In this document: piece after piece, positions 1 to 6,140 of the stretch
Layout of the letters: the number at the start of each line of letters is the position of its first letter
Position numbering within the stretch: position 1 is the first letter of the stretch
NCBI GenBank assembly: GCA_964482515.1
Contig: CAYZXT010000045.1
Coordinates: forward strand, 1 to 18,466
Origin: CAYZXT01 sp964482515
GTDB taxonomy: Bacteria > Elusimicrobiota > Elusimicrobia > FEN-1173
Length of the DNA stretch: 18,466 nt
Direction: 5' to 3'
Made by a program: the position numbers and the translations under genes
The notes under the pieces: model-generated
Told to the model about the DNA's origin: nothing
What the model saw: only the letters and a program-made list of their open reading frames with translations
The model's database searches: none

Positions 1-98
1 AGGGATTGGTCCAACGGAATTCGATAAATGCAGACATTGGCGAAACTTCCCAGGCAGAGGCCCAGGATGACGACAAAGATTTGATCAAAGATGTTCAT
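1..98 (-). CDS. pilD: Prepilin leader peptidase / N-methyltransferase, N-terminal fragment cut by window edge
   Basis: Thirty-two codons are visible from an ATG at 98 down to base 1. They read a hydrophobic helix followed by GLCLGSFANVCIYRIP. This is the family signature GxxxGSFxNVxxxRxP at the N-terminus of PilD/GspO (A24-type) peptidases, which cleave prepilin leaders at the inner membrane and methylate the new N-terminal residue. The gene starts 9 bases after the stop of the upstream pilin, so it is co-transcribed with the pilins whose leaders it should process. The zinc-binding cysteine pairs and the catalytic aspartates would lie outside the window and cannot be checked. No strong Shine-Dalgarno sequence is visible, so translational coupling to the pilin is plausible. 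The N-terminal signature makes the family call fairly safe despite the short length. Confidence 0.85.
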   Translation of the reverse strand, partial: MNIFDQIFVVILGLCLGSFANVCIYRIPLDQS

Positions 99-107
99 GG
101 CTCTATA

Positions 108-557
108 TCAATTTGCGCTCCAGACGCTTCCCCTGGTGTCGAAATGTGTGCAGTTGAAGCCGACATGCCCCATGTGGTTTCCGGAATCAACATACGCCCA
201 TACATTGGCACCTTCGTTGCTGCTTCCGAATAGCGATTCATCCGGATAATTCTGCACCAGGCTGTTATGGTCGTGGCCGGGATTATTTTGGTCGGGAACT
301 CGGGGAATTTGGGTCGCCGGAATGAAATCAATATAACCCATCGGAAGGACGGCCGTGTCGGCGGGAAATTTACCCTCATTGTTCATGTAGTAGATATCCA
401 CGGCCCCCCGAAATGCGCCCAACGCGCCCTTCGCCGACGATTCTTTGGAACGTAAAACCAATTCGCCGAACTTCGGCATGGCGATGGCCGCGATAAGCCC
501 AAGAATGGCAACAACGATCATGAGCTCAATTAAGGTGAAGCCGCGATTTTTTTTCAT
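108..557 (-). CDS. Type IV pilin-like protein (second pilin of a paralogous pair)
   Basis: This is a 149-residue prepilin. A short leader (MKKNRG) precedes the cleavage site G^FTLIE, with Phe at +1 and Glu at +5 of the mature protein, followed by a hydrophobic N-terminal helix (about residues 7-30). The C-terminal half is globular and Gly/Asn-rich and ends in GHVGFNCTHFDTRGSVWS, closely matching the tail of the upstream pilin. It has one cysteine only, so the usual intramolecular C-terminal disulphide of many type IV pilins is absent. The frame stays open well upstream of 557, but ATG 557 is chosen because it places the leader correctly and the extension has no pilin features. A G-rich stretch lies directly before the ATG instead of a clean Shine-Dalgarno. 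It sits beyond a terminator-like hairpin, so it may be expressed below the first pilin and act as a minor pilin. That role is inferred. Confidence 0.9.
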   Translation of the reverse strand: MKKNRGFTLIELMIVVAILGLIAAIAMPKFGELVLRSKESSAKGALGAFRGAVDIYYMNNEGKFPADTAVLPMGYIDFIPATQIPRVPDQNNPGHDHNSLVQNYPDESLFGSSNEGANVWAYVDSGNHMGHVGFNCTHFDTRGSVWSAN

Positions 558-579
558 GTCCCCCCGAAAATCTTTACCA

Positions 580-624
580 TAAAAAACAACGGGGGAGGAG
601 CTGGAATCCCAGCCGCCTCCCCCG
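580..624 (-). terminator. Strong hairpin terminator between the two pilin genes
   Basis: Bases 590-598 pair perfectly with 616-624 (9 bp, nearly all G-C). The helix continues after a small internal loop as 600-604 with 609-613, closing on a 4-base loop. On the minus strand the hairpin is followed by a T-rich run (TTGTTTTTT), as expected for intrinsic termination about 20 bases after the stop of the first pilin. The plus strand also has five T after the stem, so it may work in both directions. It probably sets the ratio between the two pilin transcripts through read-through. Confidence 0.8.
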
Positions 625-645
625 CTTTTTGTCAGTACAATTATG

Positions 646-1095
646 TTACCAGGTGCTCCACACGGAACTCTTCGTGTCCGTGTGCGTGCAGTTAACCGCC
701 ACGTGACCTTCCGATTCCAGCGGATAATACCACTGGCCGGTGTCGCCGACCGCCGCGCCACCCGCACCAGCAACGGTGTTGGTGTTGATATGGTTCCCAG
801 GTTTCGGGATACCGATGTACGGCAGGTCTTTGAGGTATTTACCACCGGTGGTCAAGGCAGCGACCAGGCCGCCGGCCGCGTCGGACGGGAACACGCCTTC
901 CGTATCCGAATAATAGATACTGACGGCGCTGCGCACCGAACCGAGGCTTCCTTTGACCGCGCTTTCCTTGGACTTCGTCACCAGGTCGGCGAACTTGGGG
1001 ATGGCGATGGCCGCCAAGATACCTATGATAGCAACCACGATCATCAATTCGATGAGCGTGAACCCCTTCACCGACTTCATTGTTTTCTTAATCAT
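646..1095 (-). CDS. Type IV pilin, likely major subunit (first of a paralogous pair)
   Basis: This is a 149-residue prepilin with an 11-residue basic leader (MIKKTMKSVKG) and processing site G^FTLIELMIVV. Glu is at mature +5, and a classical hydrophobic alpha-1 helix (about residues 12-35) is followed by a small globular domain ending in GHVAVNCTHTDTKSSVWS. A GTG at 1104 would add three residues, but ATG 1095 is preferred because a complete AGGAGGTGA lies 5 bases before it. Processing would be by the prepilin peptidase encoded two genes downstream, with export and assembly by the PilC/PilB-type machinery upstream. The excellent ribosome-binding site, own promoter and strong downstream terminator suggest high expression, so this is probably the main fibre subunit. 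There is only one cysteine. Whether the fibre serves adhesion, twitching or uptake cannot be told from the sequence. Confidence 0.93.
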   Translation of the reverse strand: MIKKTMKSVKGFTLIELMIVVAIIGILAAIAIPKFADLVTKSKESAVKGSLGSVRSAVSIYYSDTEGVFPSDAAGGLVAALTTGGKYLKDLPYIGIPKPGNHINTNTVAGAGGAAVGDTGQWYYPLESEGHVAVNCTHTDTKSSVWSTW

Positions 1096-1100
1096 TTTAT

Positions 1101-1109
1101 TCACCTCCT
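1101..1109 (-). promoter_or_regulatory. Near-perfect Shine-Dalgarno site of the first pilin
   Basis: The minus strand reads AGGAGGTGA, complementary to the 3' end of 16S rRNA, 5 bases before ATG 1095. It overlaps the possible GTG start at 1104, which argues that the ATG is the true start. Confidence 0.85.
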
Positions 1110-1132
1110 CACGTAAAAAATAATCTACCTAA

Positions 1133-1161
1133 CAAATACGAATTAGCCGGATTCATGTCAA
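1133..1161 (-). promoter_or_regulatory. Candidate housekeeping-sigma promoter for the pilin genes
   Basis: On the minus strand a perfect -35 TTGACA (1161-1156) is followed after 17 bases by TATTTG (1138-1133). The -10 matches the consensus at only three positions. It would start transcription about 25-30 bases before the pilin ribosome-binding site, giving the pilins expression independent of the pilC operon. No sigma-54-type GG-N10-GC element was found here. Confidence 0.5.
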
Positions 1162-1487
1162 GGACTTTCCGCAACAATCTCCCGCGCCGGCGCAATAAAA
1201 AAGCCGCGGCGAATAGACCTTGGAATGATATTCGGGGGAGTTAGTCGGTAAACGCCTTCGGGAGGATGAAGATTATAATGAAGAAGTTCCCGTTCCGAAT
1301 GCGTGACCGAATTTCCCTTCCCGTTCATTCACACGTGAAGCCATCAACATATCTGCTTCGTTTCAAAACAGAGATATCACGCGAAGTGGTGGGTATTTTC
1401 GGTTGCCGGTCGGCTTAAGCCTACCAGGGTTTCCGTCGGAAATCAAGGGATTGACCGATACAGCTCGGATTGTCGAGCCGATTCCCG
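1162..1487. other. Gene-free stretch between pilC and the pilins
   Basis: No convincing gene was found. The stretch contains a near-perfect 18-base palindrome (1408-1425, centre GGCTTAAGCC), a small inverted repeat (GCTCG/CGAGC, about 1463-1478) close to the pilC stop without a following T run, and a GC-palindrome-rich patch near 1185-1210. A 50-codon plus-strand frame (1266-1418) starts directly after GGGAGG, but its composition gives no support for coding. The length and inverted repeats leave room for regulation of pilin transcription or a structured leader, but I could not match any riboswitch class. Confidence 0.5.
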
Positions 1488-2714
1488 TTAAGCCTCTTTA
1501 CCCGCCAGGGAACCGAGCTCGAACATCGGGATGAACATCGCGATGACGATGGCTCCGATGACGAGGCCCATCACCACGATGACAATCGGTTCAATCATGG
1601 AGGTAAGACCTTTGACGGCGACGTCGACTTCCTGATCATAAAAATCAGCGATCTTGGTCAGCATGGCGTCAAGGTTTCCCGTTTCCTCTCCCACGGCGAT
1701 CATTTGAACGACCATGGACGGGAATACCCCGGACTTCTTTAGGGGATCGGAAATACGCTCGCCTTCACGGATGGACTCGCGGGCGCTCATCAGCGCGTCC
1801 TCTATCACTTTATTGCCCGAAGTGCGCGCGACCGTTTCTAGTGCCTGAAGTATGGGCACGCCGGATTTAATGAGGGTCCCCAGCGTGCGCGTAAACTTCG
1901 CCACCGCCACTTTTCGCAACATGGGCCCGAACAAGGGCAGTTTGAGAACCTGCGTATCAAAAATTTTCCGGCCGCTTTCGGTTTTGATCCACTTTTTAAA
2001 AATGAAAAAAAGCGCCGCCGGCACGCCGAGACACGCATACCAATAATCCGTGAGAAACTCCGAAATGCCGATGACGATCCGGGTGGGCAAAGGCAACTCC
2101 GCGCCAAAGCTCGAAAAAATCTCCTTAAAGGTAGGTATTACGCCGACCAACAAGAAAACCGTCACGCCTCCGGCAATGATGCTCACCACCAGAGGATACA
2201 TCATTGCGCCCTTCACCTTATGCTTCAAATCCTCCGCCGCCTCCAAATACATGGAAAGTCGTTCCAGAATGGTATCGAGGATGCCGCCCACCTCGCCAGC
2301 CTTGATCATGGCAACGTACAGATCCGTAAACGCATCCGGGTGCTTTTTCATGGCTTCCGCGATGGAGAGTCCCGACTCGATGTCTTCCTTCACCTTCATA
2401 ACGACGGCCTTGAAAGGCTTGCTTTCGATCTGCTCGGACAGAATGTTCAGGCCGTTGACGAGAGCGACCCCGGCGGAAACGAGGGTGGACAGCTGGCGGG
2501 AAAAGAGGACAATGTCTTTGGATCCGACTTTCGCCCGAAGAGGATTGTACTTCTGCAAAGCGTCTAGAAAACCTGGGACGACTTCGGAAACCTCCATGAC
2601 GGTCATTTTTTGAGCGCGCAGACGGTCCATCGCCGTCCGCTGATCGGGCGCTTCGATAACGCCCTCAGCCAAGGCTCCTGCGGATGTTCGGACCCTATAA
2701 CTGAATTCCGACAT
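1488..2714 (-). CDS. pilC: Type IV pilus inner-membrane platform protein (T2SS F family)
   Basis: The 408-residue product has the length and layout of PilC/GspF. An N-terminal cytoplasmic segment begins FSYRVRTSAGALAEGVIEA. Two repeated T2SSF helical domains follow (about 70-195 and 270-395), each with the LxxGxxxxxAL pattern (for example LVSAGVALVNGLNIL and LIKSGVPILQALETV). Hydrophobic segments lie near 170-195, 222-240 and 378-402. PilC sits in the inner membrane under the pilus and couples the cytoplasmic motor ATPase to pilin insertion. The start is supported by AAGGAGA 7 bases before ATG 2714. The gene follows the PilB-like gene by 57 bases in the same direction, the usual motor-platform order. 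It looks intact, unlike its ATPase neighbour. Confidence 0.95.
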   Translation of the reverse strand: MSEFSYRVRTSAGALAEGVIEAPDQRTAMDRLRAQKMTVMEVSEVVPGFLDALQKYNPLRAKVGSKDIVLFSRQLSTLVSAGVALVNGLNILSEQIESKPFKAVVMKVKEDIESGLSIAEAMKKHPDAFTDLYVAMIKAGEVGGILDTILERLSMYLEAAEDLKHKVKGAMMYPLVVSIIAGGVTVFLLVGVIPTFKEIFSSFGAELPLPTRIVIGISEFLTDYWYACLGVPAALFFIFKKWIKTESGRKIFDTQVLKLPLFGPMLRKVAVAKFTRTLGTLIKSGVPILQALETVARTSGNKVIEDALMSARESIREGERISDPLKKSGVFPSMVVQMIAVGEETGNLDAMLTKIADFYDQEVDVAVKGLTSMIEPIVIVVMGLVIGAIVIAMFIPMFELGSLAGKEA

Positions 2715-2771
2715 GAATGTATCTCCTTTTCAAAAAGACAACTTCAACTATATACTGGAATGCGAAATTCT

Positions 2772-4487
2772 TCAATGGGGCAAGAGTTTTTGGATTTCTT
2801 CCAGGCTGGTGATGCCGGCCAGGACCTTAGTGACGGCTGCCTGATGGATCGTTCTTTTCCCCTCCCTTGTCAACTCTCGCTCAATTTCGGCGGAAGTCGC
2901 GCCTTGGACGATTTTTTTTCTGAGGGATTCCGTCAAGGGCGAATACTCAAAAACCGCCGTCCGGCCGTCGTACCCTGTTTGACCGCACCGCTCACACCCC
3001 ATGGGCTCGAAAATTTCCACTTTTCGCCCGGCCGCCAGAGTCGCCTGCTCATCGCTGAGCTGTTCCGGCAGCAGCGCGTCCATGGGAACCATCGCACTCA
3101 CCTTGCAATTCGGACAAAGGGAGCGGACAAGCCTTTGCGACAGGATCCCTTCTATGAGGGAAACGGTCCATCCGCCGATGCCTGCCAGCTGGACGAAATG
3201 AGTGAGCGCTTCCGCGGAACTGCGAGCCTGCAGGCTCGCCAACCCGAAGGCCCCGCCTGAAGCGGAATCCAGCAGGGCGACCGCCTCTTCGGTGGTGTTC
3301 GTGTCCGCGAACCCCACGACATCCGGCGACTGGTGCATTAAACCGATGCCGGAAAGGCGTTCCAGGCGGGAAATCTCGATTTGGTGCGCACCCGGAAGGA
3401 GTAATTCCACGGGGCTTTCCACGGACAACACATGGCGGTTGCCTTGGGTGAGTGCGGACAGCAGCGAATAGTACGTTGTGGTCAAACCATGCGCCGCCGG
3501 ACTGGACAGCAGCACGACCCCCTGTTTCTTTTCGATCACCAGGCGCAATGCGTCCCATGTATCGTTTTCCAACCCCAGGAATGTCAGGTCCGGATTGATC
3601 CGCAAAGGGTTGACCCAGTGAATATGCGCCTCCCAACCGGAAGAGGCCCACTGAACGTTCAGCCGAAAAAAGACGTCGCGTCCATCCAATTGCGTTTTGA
3701 TCCCGCCTTCATCGTGCGAACTTCCCGCGGGCCAACCCGCCATCCCTTTGAGCCCAGCAAGGACTTCATCCGGGGCAACGTTGAAAACATTCGTTTTAGC
3801 CTGTAGCTGACCGCCTATCTTCAACCGGCCGCGGACCGAGGATTCAGACTGCTCCAAGTGGAGGTCCGACGCGCCGGAATCAACGATGGACCGTAGCAGT
3901 TCATTGATGAACCCATCGACTGAAGGAACTTTCGCATCGAAGACGACTTCCGATTTGATCCCCGAAGCAACAGGCGCGCCCACAACCGCCGCAGCGCCGG
4001 TGAGCGATGACGTTTCTTCCCCGGCTACAGCAGGCTCTTTGCCGTAATAAGTTTTAATGGCTTCGATTATTTCCTGATGGGAGGCGATCACGACTTTGAT
4101 TTCGCAGCCGGTGATCTGTTTGAGATCGTCCGTGGCGAAGACGTTCAAAGGGTCCGACATGGCGATGGTGAGAACGTTGTCGTCGCAGGATAGAGGGATG
4201 AGCGTCTGATGCCGGACCACGGACTCAGGCACGCGCCGGATGACATCCGGCGAAATTTTTCCGTATTCAGCTATGGAGACATAGGAAACGCCGCACTGCC
4301 TTCCCAGAAAAGCGAGCAGGACCTCCTCGCTGCAAAAATTCAATTCCTGAAGGATGGTTCCCAGCTTGCCCCCGCGCGCGTGCTGTATTCCGAGGGCCTG
4401 CTTCAGCTGCTCCTGGGTGATGATGCCGACATCCACAAGGATGTCACCCAGCTTCTTTTTCAGGGAACGCGTGTTCCGGACAACCAT
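2772..4487 (-). CDS. PilB/GspE-family protein with MshEN domain and degenerate ATPase motifs (probable pseudo-ATPase)
   Basis: The 571-residue product follows PilB from end to end. Residues 12-64 carry two MshEN-type repeats (KLGDILVDVGIITQEQL and KLGTILQELNFCSEEVL), a fold known to bind c-di-GMP in related ATPases. A GspE-type core begins near 195 (VDSGASDLHLE). The catalytic elements are lost: Walker A GPTGSGKT reads SPAAHGLT with Leu335 for Lys; the Asp box EDPVE reads ESPVE (358); Walker B GEIRD reads ADTNT (394-398); both His-box histidines are replaced (Ala413, Gln420). The zinc-binding pairs Cys458/461 and Cys498/501 and the C-terminal domain remain. The frame is intact with no stops, so selection for a non-hydrolytic function is likely. 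AGAAGGAAGG precedes ATG 4487. It lies between pta and pilC. A structural or regulatory partner for an active PilB elsewhere is my inference. Confidence 0.88.
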   Translation of the reverse strand: MVVRNTRSLKKKLGDILVDVGIITQEQLKQALGIQHARGGKLGTILQELNFCSEEVLLAFLGRQCGVSYVSIAEYGKISPDVIRRVPESVVRHQTLIPLSCDDNVLTIAMSDPLNVFATDDLKQITGCEIKVVIASHQEIIEAIKTYYGKEPAVAGEETSSLTGAAAVVGAPVASGIKSEVVFDAKVPSVDGFINELLRSIVDSGASDLHLEQSESSVRGRLKIGGQLQAKTNVFNVAPDEVLAGLKGMAGWPAGSSHDEGGIKTQLDGRDVFFRLNVQWASSGWEAHIHWVNPLRINPDLTFLGLENDTWDALRLVIEKKQGVVLLSSPAAHGLTTTYYSLLSALTQGNRHVLSVESPVELLLPGAHQIEISRLERLSGIGLMHQSPDVVGFADTNTTEEAVALLDSASGGAFGLASLQARSSAEALTHFVQLAGIGGWTVSLIEGILSQRLVRSLCPNCKVSAMVPMDALLPEQLSDEQATLAAGRKVEIFEPMGCERCGQTGYDGRTAVFEYSPLTESLRKKIVQGATSAEIERELTREGKRTIHQAAVTKVLAGITSLEEIQKLLPH

Positions 4488-4508
4488 GACGGCCTTCCTT
4501 CTGAAATG

Positions 4509-5573
4509 TTAAGCGCCCGCCGGATCCAATTGACCGACCCAAGCGGCCGCGTCGACAATGTCCTCGTCCGTGCAACCACGGGAAAGATCGCTCATCGGAT
4601 GCGTCATCCCCGCCAACAACGGTCCTACCGCGGAAGCTCCGCCCAGATGCTGCACAAGCTTATATCCAATGTTCCCCGCATTCAAATCGGGAAATACCAT
4701 AACGTTCGCCCTGCCGGCAGAAACCGAATCTCCCGCGCCCTTTTGCCTGGCGATATCATCGTTCAACGCGGCGTCGCCTTGCAGTTCCCCGTCCATCGCC
4801 AAATCCGGCGCCTTCTCCCTCAGAATTTTTACCGCCAGTCTTAATTTTTCCACGCTTTCATGCTCGGCGCTGCCTCTGGTGGAAAACGAGAGGAACGCCA
4901 CTCTCGGCGTCTCTTTCAAAAATCGCTCGGCGTATTTGGCGGCTTCCAAACCGATGGAAGCAAGGCTTCGGGCCGCCGGATCGATGGACACGGCCGCGTC
5001 CGCGAATATCAACCGCCTGGGTCCGCCCAAAGCGGCCGGGCAGTCCATGATGAAAAGCCCGAAAGCCACACCGCCAGCGTGGTGCGACACGCCGAAGCAG
5101 TTGAATCCGGCCTTGACGGTGTCCGCCGTCGTTCGCACCGCGCCCGCCACCACGCCGTGTCCCGCCCCTTCGCGAACAGCCATGCAGGAAAAGATCAACG
5201 GGTCTTGGACCAGTTCCGCCGCCGCTTCCGGCGTCAGGCCCTTGGCTTTGCGCCGCTCAAAAAGCTGGTCCGCGTAACGGCGCCGGGCGGCGGGATCATG
5301 GGAATCCAAGACATCCACGCCCGCCAAAGAAAAACTGTCGCGACGGGCAGCGGCGGAAATATCATCGGAATTTCCCACGAGGACGGGCTGAGCGATCTTG
5401 GATTTCGATAGGAACACCGCCGCGGAAAGGACCCGTGTGTCAGTGGCTTCGGGGAGTAAAATCTTTTTCGCCCGAACTTGGGCGGCGCGACGGAACTCGC
5501 TCCAGAAATCAGATCGATTCCTTAAATTTTTCCCGTCCGAGCCAAGAATAACACGGGGGTATGGGGTTGTCAA
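4509..5573 (-). CDS. pta: Phosphate acetyltransferase
   Basis: This cytoplasmic enzyme interconverts acetyl-CoA plus phosphate with acetyl phosphate plus CoA, usually paired with acetate kinase. The 354-residue product is the short single-domain PTA_PTB form. Conserved stretches include ILLPEATDTRVL near the N-terminus, VAGAVRTTADTVKAG, DGELQGDAA, FPDLNAGNIGYKLVQ and DLSRGC. The last two blocks favour phosphotransacetylase over phosphate butyryltransferase. The start is uncertain. The frame is closed upstream by the coaD stop three codons before, and the only standard start in that gap is TTG 5573, without a visible Shine-Dalgarno. Homology proper begins about 20 codons later. No ackA is adjacent. 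It lies 9 bases after coaD and 21 before the PilB-like gene. Confidence 0.93.
   Translation of the reverse strand: MTTPYPRVILGSDGKNLRNRSDFWSEFRRAAQVRAKKILLPEATDTRVLSAAVFLSKSKIAQPVLVGNSDDISAAARRDSFSLAGVDVLDSHDPAARRRYADQLFERRKAKGLTPEAAAELVQDPLIFSCMAVREGAGHGVVAGAVRTTADTVKAGFNCFGVSHHAGGVAFGLFIMDCPAALGGPRRLIFADAAVSIDPAARSLASIGLEAAKYAERFLKETPRVAFLSFSTRGSAEHESVEKLRLAVKILREKAPDLAMDGELQGDAALNDDIARQKGAGDSVSAGRANVMVFPDLNAGNIGYKLVQHLGGASAVGPLLAGMTHPMSDLSRGCTDEDIVDAAAWVGQLDPAGA
5545..5573 (-). promoter_or_regulatory. Candidate promoter overlapping the pta start codon
   Basis: TTGACA (5573-5568), 17 bases, then TATTCT (5550-5545) on the minus strand: a full -35 match and a 4/6 -10. The first three bases of the -35 are the proposed TTG start of pta. 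A transcript from here would begin inside the pta frame and could serve the pilB-like and pilC genes rather than pta. It may be a chance match. Confidence 0.35.
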
Positions 5574-5582
5574 GGCAAGTGG

Positions 5583-6083
5583 TTACGGATGGAATTTCTT
5601 ACGGATTGCCTTCAACAATCCGGCGGGAACGAAGTGATCGATGCGGCCACCCAGCCGGACGATCTCGCGCAAAAGGGTTGAGGATAGGTAGGTGTATTTT
5701 TCATCCGGCATCAGGAACACCGTTTCCACCTTCGTCGATTGGTGGCGGTTCATGAGCGCCATCTGAAACTCGTATTCGAAGTCGGACACGGCGCGCAGTC
5801 CGCGGACGATGGCGACCGCCTTGCGCTTAAGGGCGTAGTGCGCCAGAAGGCCGTCGAAGGCGTCAATGGACACCAGCCCCTTTCGGATGAGCGGGCGCAA
5901 CGCCGTTTCCAGCATGGTCCGCCGTTCATGGACGGTGAAAATGGGTGACTTCTGGGCGTTCACAGCGAGGGCGACGATGACATGATCGAAGAGGCTTCCG
6001 GCGCGGTGTATGATATCCAAATGACCGTTGGTGACCGGGTCGAACGTTCCGGGGTAGACGGCGATGCGTTTTTTGTGGGCCAT
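5583..6083 (-). CDS. coaD: Phosphopantetheine adenylyltransferase
   Basis: This enzyme catalyses the penultimate step of coenzyme A synthesis, 4'-phosphopantetheine plus ATP to dephospho-CoA. The 166-residue product is of normal length. It has the nucleotidyltransferase signature AVYPGTFDPVTNGHLD (TxGH type, Thr18 to His21), the VRGLRAVSDFEYE block and the C-terminal LSSTLLRE motif that matches the family's ISSTxxR. The start ATG 6083 places the first beta strand normally. An AGGAGA element lies upstream but at long spacing (about 16 bases), so initiation is probably weak or coupled. It follows recG by 57 bases and precedes pta by 9. CoaBC, which acts one step earlier, is encoded at the right edge of the window on the other strand. 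Confidence 0.97.
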   Translation of the reverse strand: MAHKKRIAVYPGTFDPVTNGHLDIIHRAGSLFDHVIVALAVNAQKSPIFTVHERRTMLETALRPLIRKGLVSIDAFDGLLAHYALKRKAVAIVRGLRAVSDFEYEFQMALMNRHQSTKVETVFLMPDEKYTYLSSTLLREIVRLGGRIDHFVPAGLLKAIRKKFHP

Positions 6084-6140
6084 GGGAAAATGTTAATTCA
6101 TCTCCTGAAACCTGTCAATGAAATCAAACCGATAAGCCGC

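Noticed and set aside
108..845. Longer version of the second pilin, extended 96 codons upstream to 845
   Set aside because: The extension runs through the terminator and the end of the first pilin in another frame, and would bury the prepilin leader inside the protein. ATG 557 gives a normal 6-residue leader.
1102..1104. GTG start for the first pilin
   Set aside because: It overlaps the Shine-Dalgarno itself. ATG 1095 has ideal spacing.
1462..1480. Intrinsic terminator after pilC
   Set aside because: The GCTCG/CGAGC stem has only 5 bp and no T run follows on the minus strand.
1105..1487. c-di-GMP (GEMM) or SAM riboswitch before the pilins
   Set aside because: Short stretches such as GGCAACCG and GGTAGGC recall these classes, but I could not assemble the conserved core or helices on either strand. 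A covariance search would decide.
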